Of a DNA stretch of 64,000 bases, positions 23,717 to 31,643 are shown piece after piece. Numbering within the stretch: position 1 is the stretch's first letter; each line of letters starts with the position of its first letter. A program made the position numbers and the translations under genes. The notes under the pieces were generated by a model. The model made no database searches. It had not been told where the DNA came from and was given only the letters and a program-made list of their open reading frames with translations. This DNA comes from Bacillus sp. T3 (GTDB lineage Bacteria; Bacillota; Bacilli; Bacillales; Cytobacillaceae): the NCBI RefSeq assembly GCF_033449965.1, contig NZ_CP137761.1, forward strand, positions 1,488,001 to 1,552,000. The letters are read 5' to 3'.

Positions 23717-24895
23717 ATGAAACGTAACTTATCAATGGTAATAGCAATATTACTTAGTTTAACAGTGGTAATTCCGTCAGTTTCTGCACAAGAGCAACCG
23801 CAGCCAAAATCGGCAGAGCTGGTTGAAAATGCTAGGTCTGCCATTTTAATTGAACGTGATACAGGTTCAATTTTATACGAGAAAAATGGAAATGAAAAAT
23901 TACCACCTGCAAGCATGACGAAAATCATGACCATGCTGTTGATTATGGAAGCTTTGGATCAAGGGAAGCTCGATTGGAAAGAAAAAATTAGAACAAGTGA
24001 ATATGCAGCATCAATGGGAGGATCACAAATCTTCCTTGAACCAGGTGAAGAAATGACCACTGAAGAAATGTTAAAGGGAATTGCGATTGGTTCAGGTAAT
24101 GATGCGAGTGTGGCAATGGCCGAGCGAATTGCCGGTTCTGAGACAGCGTTTGTTGATATGATGAACGAAAAAGCAAAAGAATTAGGGTTGAAAAATACAC
24201 ATTTTAATAATACTACAGGTCTTCCAACGGATGACCATTATAGTACAGCCCATGATATGGCAATGATGGCGAAGGAACTTTTAAAATATCAAGATATTAC
24301 GAAGTTCACAGGAACGTATGAGGCATATTTAAGAGAAAATAGTGACAAGAAATTTTGGCTTGTTAATACAAATAAATTAGTCCGCTTTTATCCTGGAGTG
24401 GATGGACTTAAAACAGGTTTCACAGGTGAAGCAAAATACTGCTTAACAGCTACAGCCCAAAAGGATGGCATGCGAGTCATTGCTGTTGTATTTGGAGCGC
24501 CAACATCGAAGGAACGAAATGCACAAGTAACGAAAATGCTTGATTTTGCCTTTGCGCAATATAAAACCCATCCTATCTATAAACGTAATACAGCGATTGC
24601 TTTAGCTAAAGTTAGCAAGGGAAACAAGAAATCAGTTGGTGTTGTGACAAGTGAACCGATTTCAATCCTAACGAAAAAAGGCGAAAATGTTGCAGATGTT
24701 GAGAAAAAAATAGTCCTAAACAAACATATCAAAGCGCCGGTTAATAAGGGAGATCAGGTTGGAACCCTACAGCTAATAAGCAAAGGTAAAGTAATGTTGG
24801 AAAGTCCATTAGTAGCGAATGAGTCAATAAAAACAGCAACGTGGTGGGAATTGTATAAGCGGTCATTTGGTATGTTTTCCAAAATTAGCGATTAA
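23717..24895 (+). CDS. dacF: D-alanyl-D-alanine carboxypeptidase DacF
   Basis: A 392-aa penicillin-binding protein of the S11 family made in the forespore, trimming peptide cross-links in spore cortex. ATG 23717 sits 9 nt after GGGAGG and opens a signal peptide (KRNLSMVIAILLSL..VSA). Active-site motifs SMTK, SGN and KTG are present in order. The C-terminal beta domain is followed by a WWELYKRSFGMF amphipathic membrane anchor. The spoIIA operon follows, as in B. subtilis. Confidence 0.94.
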   Translation: MKRNLSMVIAILLSLTVVIPSVSAQEQPQPKSAELVENARSAILIERDTGSILYEKNGNEKLPPASMTKIMTMLLIMEALDQGKLDWKEKIRTSEYAASMGGSQIFLEPGEEMTTEEMLKGIAIGSGNDASVAMAERIAGSETAFVDMMNEKAKELGLKNTHFNNTTGLPTDDHYSTAHDMAMMAKELLKYQDITKFTGTYEAYLRENSDKKFWLVNTNKLVRFYPGVDGLKTGFTGEAKYCLTATAQKDGMRVIAVVFGAPTSKERNAQVTKMLDFAFAQYKTHPIYKRNTAIALAKVSKGNKKSVGVVTSEPISILTKKGENVADVEKKIVLNKHIKAPVNKGDQVGTLQLISKGKVMLESPLVANESIKTATWWELYKRSFGMFSKISD

Positions 24896-24896
24896 C

Positions 24897-24985
24897 TGTC
24901 GAACGGTCATTTATGACTACTACTTTTAGCGAAATCTCACTAGTTTTGTCCCTTAAGAAGGAAAAGGTTCTATCCACAGCGAAAT
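24897..24985 (+). promoter_or_regulatory. Sigma-H promoter and 0A box of the spoIIA operon
   Basis: TGTCGAA at 24897-24903 is an exact Spo0A box. AGGAAAA (24959-24965), 15 bp and GAAAT (24981-24985) fit a sigma-H promoter. Known control of spoIIA by Spo0A and sigma-H agrees. Confidence 0.6.
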
Positions 24986-25018
24986 GACTCACTATACCAA
25001 TTAAGGAGGCATTGGATC

Positions 25019-25369
25019 GTGAGTCTAAACATTAATATGGTTGTAAAGCATGATGTACTATGCATTCGGTTAGATGGAGAATTAGACCACCACTCAGCAG
25101 AAGAACTGCGTGAACTTGCATCCAAAGCAATCGAGGAAAAAGACATTCGCCACATTGTGTTGAACCTTGAACAGCTGACATTTATGGATAGTTCTGGACT
25201 AGGGGTTATTTTAGGTAGGTACAAACAAATTAAACAGCTCCATGGTGAGATGGTCGTATGTGCGATTTCGCCAAGCATCAAGAGACTATTTGATATGTCA
25301 GGTTTATTTAAGATCATTCGGTTAGAGCAGACTGAAGAATTTGCTTTACAAAGATTGGGGGTTGCCTGA
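25019..25369 (+). CDS. spoIIAA: Anti-sigma F factor antagonist SpoIIAA
   Basis: A 116-aa STAS-domain protein. Its phosphorylation site is S58 in MDSSGLGV; unphosphorylated SpoIIAA binds SpoIIAB and releases SigF in the forespore. The start is GTG 25019, with AAGGAGG 9 nt upstream. The length equals the B. subtilis protein. Three nucleotides separate it from spoIIAB. Confidence 0.96.
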   Translation: MSLNINMVVKHDVLCIRLDGELDHHSAEELRELASKAIEEKDIRHIVLNLEQLTFMDSSGLGVILGRYKQIKQLHGEMVVCAISPSIKRLFDMSGLFKIIRLEQTEEFALQRLGVA

Positions 25370-25372
25370 CAT

Positions 25373-25813
25373 ATGAAAAATAAAATGGAGCTACAATTTA
25401 GTGCATTAAGTCAAAATGAATCCTTTGCCAGAGTTACAGTGGCAGCCTTTATTGCCCAGCTAGATCCGACAATGGACGAATTAACTGAAATCAAAACAGT
25501 GGTATCCGAAGCAGTAACGAATGCGATTATTCATGGCTACAATAATGACCCAGAGGGAATCGTTTATATTTCCGTTACACTTGAGGATGGTTTTGTTGAG
25601 ATGAATATTAAAGATGAGGGAATCGGAATTGCTGATGTCGAGGAAGCGCGACAACCTCTATTTACAACAAAGCCTGAATTGGAAAGGTCCGGTATGGGTT
25701 TTACCATCATGGAAAACTTCATGGATGAGGTAGAGGTTTCCTCGCACACAGGCACTGGAACACAAGTTACGCTTAAGAAGCATTTATCCCAGAACAAAAT
25801 GCTATGCAATTAA
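25373..25813 (+). CDS. spoIIAB: Anti-sigma F factor / kinase SpoIIAB
   Basis: A 146-aa GHKL-fold serine kinase that both sequesters SigF and phosphorylates SpoIIAA. ATP-site motifs are intact: EAVTNAIIHGY (N box), KDEGIGI (G1) and ERSGMGFTIME (G2). It follows spoIIAA with a GGGGGTTG site overlapping the end of that gene. Second gene of the three-gene operon. Confidence 0.96.
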   Translation: MKNKMELQFSALSQNESFARVTVAAFIAQLDPTMDELTEIKTVVSEAVTNAIIHGYNNDPEGIVYISVTLEDGFVEMNIKDEGIGIADVEEARQPLFTTKPELERSGMGFTIMENFMDEVEVSSHTGTGTQVTLKKHLSQNKMLCN

Positions 25814-25825
25814 GGAGTCTTGCCT

Positions 25826-26584
25826 ATGGATGTGGAGGTAAAAAATAATAGTAAGCAAATTTACCTAAAGGACCATGAAGTGAAAGAACTTATTAAACGC
25901 AGTCAAACCGGTGATCAAACCGCACGAGATTTGATCGTGGAAAAGAATCTGAGGCTTGTATGGTCTGTTGTCCAGCGCTTTCTTAATCGCGGCTATGAAC
26001 CAGATGATCTTTTTCAGATTGGCTGTATTGGACTGTTAAAGTCTGTTGATAAATTTGATTTAACGTATGATGTCAAATTCTCTACTTATGCTGTTCCGAT
26101 GATTATCGGGGAGATCCAGAGGTTTATTCGTGATGATGGAACAGTTAAGGTCAGTCGATCATTAAAGGAATTGGGTAATAAAATTCGTAAGGCAAAAGAT
26201 GAGCTTTCAAAAACATTAGGAAGAATTCCAACGGTCAGTGAGCTTTCGGATTACTTGGAAATTTCTCCGGAGGATGTCATCTTAGCTCAAGAAGCAAGTC
26301 GAACACCGACATCAATTCATGAAACGGTATTTGAAAATGATGGGGATCCCATTACGCTATTGGATCAAATCGATGATGGAAATGAAGAAAAGTGGTTCGA
26401 TAAAATTGCCTTAAAAGAAGCGATCCTAGAGCTGGATGACCGAGAAAGATTGATTGTTTACTTACGATATTATAAGGATCAAACACAATCTGAGGTGGCA
26501 TCACGGCTTGGAATTTCCCAGGTTCAAGTGTCACGCCTAGAAAAAAAGATCCTCCAGCAAATGAAAGACCGTATGGATATTTAA
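25826..26584 (+). CDS. sigF: RNA polymerase sporulation sigma factor SigF
   Basis: A 252-aa sigma-70 family factor, the first forespore-specific sigma factor. ATG 25826 lies 9 nt after AAGGAG and gives MDVEV, as in B. subtilis. Region 2 (RFLNRGYEPDDLFQIGCIGL) near residues 50-70, region 3 and the region 4 helix-turn-helix SEVASRLGISQVQVSRLEK near 220-240 are complete. It is held inactive by SpoIIAB. The stop codon lies within the loop of the terminator that closes the operon. Confidence 0.97.
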   Translation: MDVEVKNNSKQIYLKDHEVKELIKRSQTGDQTARDLIVEKNLRLVWSVVQRFLNRGYEPDDLFQIGCIGLLKSVDKFDLTYDVKFSTYAVPMIIGEIQRFIRDDGTVKVSRSLKELGNKIRKAKDELSKTLGRIPTVSELSDYLEISPEDVILAQEASRTPTSIHETVFENDGDPITLLDQIDDGNEEKWFDKIALKEAILELDDRERLIVYLRYYKDQTQSEVASRLGISQVQVSRLEKKILQQMKDRMDI

Positions 26585-26601
26585 TCCATGCGGTTTTTTT
26601 T
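26568..26601 (+). terminator. terminator of the spoIIA operon
   Basis: ACCGTATGGAT (26568-26578) and ATCCATGCGGT (26584-26594) form an 11-bp stem with one G-U, followed by eight Ts. The 5' arm is inside the sigF coding sequence. Confidence 0.9.
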
Positions 26602-26624
26602 GTTTATAACCCCATAATTTGGAC

Positions 26625-26655
26625 TTCATGAAAAAAATTCATGAAACTCATACTA
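26625..26655 (+). promoter_or_regulatory. Possible sigma-G promoter of the spoVA operon
   Basis: CATACTA (26649-26655) resembles the sigma-G -10 box CATNNTA. TTCATG at 26625-26630 is a weak -35 match, 18 bp upstream. spoVA is sigma-G dependent in B. subtilis. Confidence 0.45.
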
Positions 26656-26691
26656 CCAATAAGAAATTATTGTATTTGGGAAGTGAATGGG

Positions 26692-27312
26692 ATGGAAAAA
26701 ACAATCTACATTCGCATGCGAAATCGAAGTCAGGTTCGTAAGGAAGAGGTTATTCAATTAAAGGATCTTGCATTAATCATTGCTGAGGAGCGTGTTTACA
26801 ACCATCTGCAAACGCTGGAGATTTACCAGGTGAAAAATGAAGATCGAAATATTGTCATTATTGATGCAATGACGATCATTCGAAACGTAACGAATGTTTT
26901 TCCAGAATTCGAGGTTCAAATGATTGGACCATCACAAACCATTGTGGAGGTTGTTTATAAAAGAAGGAAATCCTCAGTCCCTGCATTTTTGTCCATTTGG
27001 TTTTTATTATTTTTTGGAGCAGCACTCACGATTATGAATTTTCATGAGGATGTCAGTATGCAGATTGTCCAGCAAAAGCTGTATACGATGGTTACCTGGA
27101 AAAAGGAAGTCAAGCCACTTCTTTTTCAAATTCCCTATTCGTTTGGATTAGGACTTGGAATGGTCCTCTTTTTCAATCATTTTTTTCGAAAAAGAATCAA
27201 CGAAGAGCCAAGTCCTTTAGAAGTAGAGATGTTCAATTACCAGCAGGATATCGATCAATATGTCATTATGCATGAGAACAAAGAAAGCATGAAGAGTATC
27301 GATGATTATTAA
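26692..27312 (+). CDS. spoVAA: Stage V sporulation protein AA
   Basis: A 206-aa membrane protein of the spoVA operon, involved in moving dipicolinic acid into and out of the spore. ATG 26692 gives MEKTIYIRMRNR, as in B. subtilis SpoVAA; the frame extends further upstream without a ribosome site. The soluble N-terminal half (~1-95) precedes two membrane helices (~105-122 and ~150-170). Its 3' end overlaps spoVAB by 11 nt. Confidence 0.9.
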   Translation: MEKTIYIRMRNRSQVRKEEVIQLKDLALIIAEERVYNHLQTLEIYQVKNEDRNIVIIDAMTIIRNVTNVFPEFEVQMIGPSQTIVEVVYKRRKSSVPAFLSIWFLLFFGAALTIMNFHEDVSMQIVQQKLYTMVTWKKEVKPLLFQIPYSFGLGLGMVLFFNHFFRKRINEEPSPLEVEMFNYQQDIDQYVIMHENKESMKSIDDY

Positions 27313-27721
27313 AATTATTTTTATGGCTTTTCTAAGTCTGGCTGGTGGCTTAGCTGTTGGAGCAGGTTTTGTCGCATTTCTAACTGTATTAGGAATTATT
27401 CCAAGACTGACCCAATTGTCAAAAACAATGAAAATGATTCATTGGTATGAATGGGCGATTGTTTTAGGTGCAGTTGTTGGTACTTTAGCTAGCCTTAGGG
27501 AACCTATGATGGGTCTCTCTCCTCTTTTTACGATCCCACTTGGATTAACCGAAGGAGTATTTGTAGGCATGCTCGCAGCAGGATTAACAGAGGTCCTCAA
27601 TGTGTTTCCCATTTTAGCGAAACGGATAGGAATCGAGGATCGGATTCAAATTTTAATGATGGCCATCGTTTTAGGAAAAATATTCGGATCATTATTTCAT
27701 TGGATTTATTTTGTGAATTAA
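27302..27721 (+). CDS. spoVAB: Stage V sporulation protein AB
   Basis: A 139-aa protein with four hydrophobic segments (~4-28, ~43-60, ~65-90 and ~115-135), the family norm. It begins inside the end of spoVAA. In B. subtilis spoVAC follows; here spoVAEa follows after only 16 nt, so the operon has been shortened at this point. Confidence 0.9.
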   Translation: MIIKIIFMAFLSLAGGLAVGAGFVAFLTVLGIIPRLTQLSKTMKMIHWYEWAIVLGAVVGTLASLREPMMGLSPLFTIPLGLTEGVFVGMLAAGLTEVLNVFPILAKRIGIEDRIQILMMAIVLGKIFGSLFHWIYFVN

Positions 27722-27737
27722 AGAAGGGGAAGAAAAG

Positions 27738-28328
27738 ATGAGCGAAAAACGACGGGTAATTATCATTACTGATGGTGATGACTACGCTAGAAAATCAGTC
27801 GAAGGAGTTGCAGCAGAGGTTGGTGGTCGCTGTATTACGATGTCCCATGGTAACCCGTCTGTTTTAAGTGGTTTAGAGTTAGTGAAGTTAATAAAAAAAG
27901 CACCATACGATCCCGTTTTTGTAATGTTTGATGATAGCGGCTATGTCGGAGAAGGAGCAGGTGAATTAGCATTAAAATATGTTGCTACTCACGAGGATAT
28001 TGAAGTATTAGGCGTTATTGCTGTTGCTGCAAAGACGAGACAGGCAGAATGGACAAAAGTAGATGTATGTATTGATCGAGAAGGTGTTCTAACCCCCTAT
28101 GGTGTAGATAAAAATGGAATACCAGAGCTTGATATTGGCCGATTAAATGGTGACACCGTGTATTGTCTTGACCAGTTGGATGTTCCAATTATTGTCGGGA
28201 TTGGAGACGTTGGAAAAATGGCGCAACATGACCATTTCGAAAGAGGGTCTCCTATTACCAAAAAAGCGGTAGACATTATTTTAGAAAGGAGTGGATACTA
28301 TGGCAACCGAAATATTGAAAAAGGATGA
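27738..28328 (+). CDS. spoVAEA: Stage V sporulation protein AEa
   Basis: A 196-aa soluble protein matching SpoVAEa: it opens with a Rossmann-like VIIITDGDDYARKSVE and includes VMFDDSGYVGEGAGE near 66-80, EVLGVIAVA near 95-103 and IVGIGDVGKM near 155-164. GAAGGGGAAG precedes the ATG. It is required for normal spore germination in B. subtilis but its exact role is open. It overlaps the start of spoVAF. Confidence 0.9.
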   Translation: MSEKRRVIIITDGDDYARKSVEGVAAEVGGRCITMSHGNPSVLSGLELVKLIKKAPYDPVFVMFDDSGYVGEGAGELALKYVATHEDIEVLGVIAVAAKTRQAEWTKVDVCIDREGVLTPYGVDKNGIPELDIGRLNGDTVYCLDQLDVPIIVGIGDVGKMAQHDHFERGSPITKKAVDIILERSGYYGNRNIEKG

Positions 28329-29817
28329 AGCAAAGAAACATGAAGATACAAAGCAGAAGACGCCAATTCCGGAGTCACTTGAGAAGATTGAGAAATACTT
28401 TAAAGACAAAATTGGATTAGGTGATAGCTTTGATTTAGGAGTTAGAAAGCTTAAGGTGATTAAAAAAGATGTCCATCTCTATTATGTCAATGGGTTATGT
28501 GATACTCAATATATCATCGAGATAATGGAACAAATCATTCGGATTAATGAACATGAAAAGTTATCAACGAATATGTTCCAAATTGTTGAAAATCATCTAG
28601 TTCATCAATCTGTAAAGCCGATTGAAACGTTAGATGAGATGGTTGACCAAGTCTTATCTGGGTTAATGGTTGTTGTGATAGAAGGAGCAAATCAGGCCTT
28701 AACGGTGGATGTGCGAAGTTATCCTGGTCGCCAGCCACAGGAGCCAGATACCGAAAAGGTTGTTCGCGGTTCCAGGGATGGCTTTGTTGAAAATATTGTT
28801 GTTAATACAGCATTAACGAGAAGAAGAATACGAGATGAACGGTTGCGCTTTGAAATTATAAAAGTGGGAGAACGATCAAAAACAGATATTGCTGTAGCAT
28901 ATATAAAGGATGTAGCCGATACGGATCTTGTTTCAATCATAAAAAAAGAAATCCAGGCCATTAAAATAGATGGTCTTACCATGGCGGATAAAGCGGTTGA
29001 AGAATTTTTACTTAAGCAAGGATATAATCCATATCCACTTGTACGGTATACAGAAAGAGCAGATGTCGCTGCAACCCATTTATTAGAAGGACATGTTCTT
29101 ATATATGTTGATACTTCTCCAAGTGTCATGATTACTCCGACTACGTATTTTCATCATATGCAGCATGCAGAAGAATTCAGGCAATCGCCGGCAGTCGGAA
29201 CATTTGTTAGGTGGGTGCGATTTCTCGGTGTCATTCTCTCGTTGTTTCTTTTGCCATTATGGTTTCTTTTTGTGCTAGAACCTCATCTGTTGCCGGATAA
29301 ATTGGCGTTTATTGGACCAAATGAGCATACAAATATTCCGATTGTCGTTCAGCTATTTCTTGCCGATGTGGGGCTTGAATTTTTAAGGCTAGCCGCAATC
29401 CATACACCCACTCCACTTTCAACAGCGATGGGGTTAATTGCTGCTGTATTAATCGGTCAAATAGCGATCGATGTAGGTTTGTTTGTTCCGGAAGTTATCC
29501 TTTATGCATCTCTTGCAACAATTGGAACGTTTACGACTCCAAGTTATGAATTAAGCATTGCGAATAAAATTGGAAGACTAATGTTATTAGTAGCAGTTGC
29601 CATTTTTCATGCCCCAGGCTTTGTAATTGGAGCCACACTTTATTTTCTTTTCTTATCTAGAATTCGTTCCTTGAACACACCATATCTATGGCCGTTTCTG
29701 CCATTTAATCCAAAGGCAGCATGGCAAATCATCATTCGTACAAGCGTGCCAGGAGACAAAATTCGTCCAAGCATTGTCCATCCGAAGAACCGCCATAAGC
29801 AGCCAGCTAACTCTTAG
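28300..29817 (+). CDS. spoVAF: Stage V sporulation protein AF
   Basis: A 505-aa protein of the GerA receptor A-subunit family. ATG 28300 follows AAAGGAGTG, inside the end of spoVAEa. The first ~290 residues form the soluble GerA-like domain; four or five helices follow (residues ~300-325, ~350-375, ~385-420 and ~430-465). A cytoplasmic tail ends the protein. In B. subtilis SpoVAF works with FigP to amplify germination signals. It closes the operon. Confidence 0.92.
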   Translation: MATEILKKDEAKKHEDTKQKTPIPESLEKIEKYFKDKIGLGDSFDLGVRKLKVIKKDVHLYYVNGLCDTQYIIEIMEQIIRINEHEKLSTNMFQIVENHLVHQSVKPIETLDEMVDQVLSGLMVVVIEGANQALTVDVRSYPGRQPQEPDTEKVVRGSRDGFVENIVVNTALTRRRIRDERLRFEIIKVGERSKTDIAVAYIKDVADTDLVSIIKKEIQAIKIDGLTMADKAVEEFLLKQGYNPYPLVRYTERADVAATHLLEGHVLIYVDTSPSVMITPTTYFHHMQHAEEFRQSPAVGTFVRWVRFLGVILSLFLLPLWFLFVLEPHLLPDKLAFIGPNEHTNIPIVVQLFLADVGLEFLRLAAIHTPTPLSTAMGLIAAVLIGQIAIDVGLFVPEVILYASLATIGTFTTPSYELSIANKIGRLMLLVAVAIFHAPGFVIGATLYFLFLSRIRSLNTPYLWPFLPFNPKAAWQIIIRTSVPGDKIRPSIVHPKNRHKQPANS

Positions 29818-29876
29818 AAAATGATTTGCAGATGACAGATAATTATGATAAAGTTGGTTTAATTAAAATAACCACA

Positions 29877-29912
29877 GAAATAGACAGTATCTCTTGTAGA
29901 AACTGTCTATTT
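29877..29912 (+). terminator. Possible hairpin terminator after spoVAF
   Basis: AAATAGACAGT and ACTGTCTATTT form an 11-bp perfect stem between spoVAF and lysA. The T-run is short, so termination efficiency is doubtful. Confidence 0.45.
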
Positions 29913-29948
29913 ACTTATAGAGTTAACTTGCAAAACGGAGGGAAAAGG

Positions 29949-31268
29949 ATGTATTTTCATGGAACCACGAAAATAAATGATAAAGGTCATTTGGCAATTG
30001 GCGGAGTAGACACCATTGATTTAGCCGAAAGATTCGGAACACCATTATATGTGTATGATGTGGCTTTAATCCGGGATCGTGCCCGCGGTTTTATCAAAAC
30101 CTTTGAATTGCTTAATGTACCAGCACAAGTTGCCTATGCAAGTAAAGCTTTTTCAACTGTTGCCATGGTTCAATTAGCAAAAGAAGAAGGTCTATCTCTT
30201 GACGTTGTCTCAGGTGGAGAATTATATACAGCACTTCGCGCAGAATTTCCTCCAGAGAAAATCCATTTTCACGGAAATAATAAAAGTGATGATGAAATAA
30301 AAATGGCACTGGATGCTAATATTGGATGCTTTGTCGTAGATAATTTTTATGAATTAGAACGTTTAGCAGAAATTTGCAGCGACAAAAAAGTGAAAGCAAA
30401 TATTCTATTAAGGGTAACACCTGGGATTGAAGCGCACACGCACGATTATATTTTAACTGGCCAAGAGGATTCAAAATTTGGCTTTGATTTACAAAATGGC
30501 CAGGCAGAAGAAGCGCTAATAAAAGGCTTACAATCCGATTCGCTTGAAGTACTGGGCATTCATTGTCATATTGGTTCGCAAATTTTTGAAACAACAGGCT
30601 TTATTTTAGCAGCACAGAAAATCTTTGAAAAATTACATGCATGGAATCAAACTCATCAGTACATTCCAAAAGTATTAAACCTAGGCGGAGGCTTTGGAAT
30701 CCGTTATACGAATGAGGACGAGCCAATTCAACCGCACCAATACGTTGAACAAATTATTGCAGAAGTCAAGGAACAAGCTGAAAAGTTTAACATGACAATG
30801 CCAGAAATTTGGATTGAACCAGGGAGATCATTAGTTGGGGATGCAGGAACAACACTTTATAAAGTGGGTTCTCGTAAGGAAGTTCCAAATGTACGAAATT
30901 ACTTAGCTGTTGATGGCGGAATGAGTGATAATATTCGTCCTGCCCTTTATCAAGCAAAATATGAAGCCGTATTAGCCAATCGTCCGTTAGCAGAAGCGGA
31001 GGAGACTGTTAGTATTGCAGGTAAGTGCTGTGAGTCAGGAGATATGCTTATTTGGGATTTGCCACTGCCAAAGGCTGGTGATCAGGATCTATTAGCTGTA
31101 TTTTGCACAGGAGCGTATGGATATTCGATGGCAAATAACTATAATCGTATTCCACGTCCACCAGTTGTTTTTGTTGAAAATGAAGAAGCGACACTTGTTG
31201 TGAAAAGAGAGTCTTATGAGGATCTTGTAAGACTAGATTTACCTTTAAACGCTAAGGTAAGAATCTAA
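29949..31268 (+). CDS. lysA: Diaminopimelate decarboxylase
   Basis: A 439-aa PLP enzyme that turns meso-diaminopimelate into L-lysine, the last step of lysine synthesis. ATG 29949 is preceded by GGAGGG. Fold III motifs: VAYASKAFS (PLP lysine) near 60-68, GIHCHIGSQ near 200, GGGFGIRY near 240, EPGRSLVG near 290, and CESGD near 360 with the cross-subunit cysteine. Placement after spoVAF matches B. subtilis. Confidence 0.95.
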   Translation: MYFHGTTKINDKGHLAIGGVDTIDLAERFGTPLYVYDVALIRDRARGFIKTFELLNVPAQVAYASKAFSTVAMVQLAKEEGLSLDVVSGGELYTALRAEFPPEKIHFHGNNKSDDEIKMALDANIGCFVVDNFYELERLAEICSDKKVKANILLRVTPGIEAHTHDYILTGQEDSKFGFDLQNGQAEEALIKGLQSDSLEVLGIHCHIGSQIFETTGFILAAQKIFEKLHAWNQTHQYIPKVLNLGGGFGIRYTNEDEPIQPHQYVEQIIAEVKEQAEKFNMTMPEIWIEPGRSLVGDAGTTLYKVGSRKEVPNVRNYLAVDGGMSDNIRPALYQAKYEAVLANRPLAEAEETVSIAGKCCESGDMLIWDLPLPKAGDQDLLAVFCTGAYGYSMANNYNRIPRPPVVFVENEEATLVVKRESYEDLVRLDLPLNAKVRI

Positions 31269-31349
31269 CTTTAACAGTCTGATTAGTTATTTTCACTCTT
31301 TACAAAATATGTACGCAAGAGTATGATAATCAACAGTTTCATATTTCTA

Positions 31350-31500
31350 AGCCGCTTAATCCAAAAGGAACGGGGAACCCAATTTGTGAGTACTTGTGCT
31401 CACTTGGGGTGAATCATTAAAAGAGGAACTAGAGTTTCCTTGATAATGACGGGCTACTCTTTGGCCCGAATCCGACAGCTAACCTCGTAAGCGTTATGAG
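31350..31500 (+). ncRNA. Cyclic di-AMP riboswitch (ydaO/yuaA type)
   Basis: Conserved blocks of the ydaO aptamer are visible in order: CCGCTTAATCC (31352), GGAACGGGGAACCCA, TTGGGGTGAATC, then CCGAATCCGACAGCTAACC and CGTAAGCG. CGCTTA (31353-31358) pairs with TAAGCG (31488-31493) to close the aptamer. This class turns genes off when cyclic di-AMP is high. It lies ahead of kimA, the same arrangement as B. subtilis ydaO (kimA). Confidence 0.92.
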
Positions 31501-31538
31501 AGAGGAAGGTGACAACTGTTGAGACATTGTTTAAATAT

Positions 31539-31579
31539 GTCCACAGGGGTATGTTTCATGCTACTGTGGACTTTTTTTG
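31539..31579 (+). terminator. Riboswitch expression-platform terminator
   Basis: GTCCACAG (31539-31546) and CTGTGGAC (31564-31571) followed by seven Ts. It lies between the c-di-AMP aptamer and kimA, so ligand binding would favour premature termination. Confidence 0.88.
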
Positions 31580-31643
31580 TTTAAATCATCAACTCCTTTA
31601 TTGGGAAAGCTAATTTTAAAAATAGTTGATGGTGGGTGCAAAA

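Noticed and set aside
29826..29948. N-terminal extension of lysA (41 codons)
   Set aside because: It runs through the inverted repeat after spoVAF and has no match to the family; the ribosome binding site lies right before ATG 29949.
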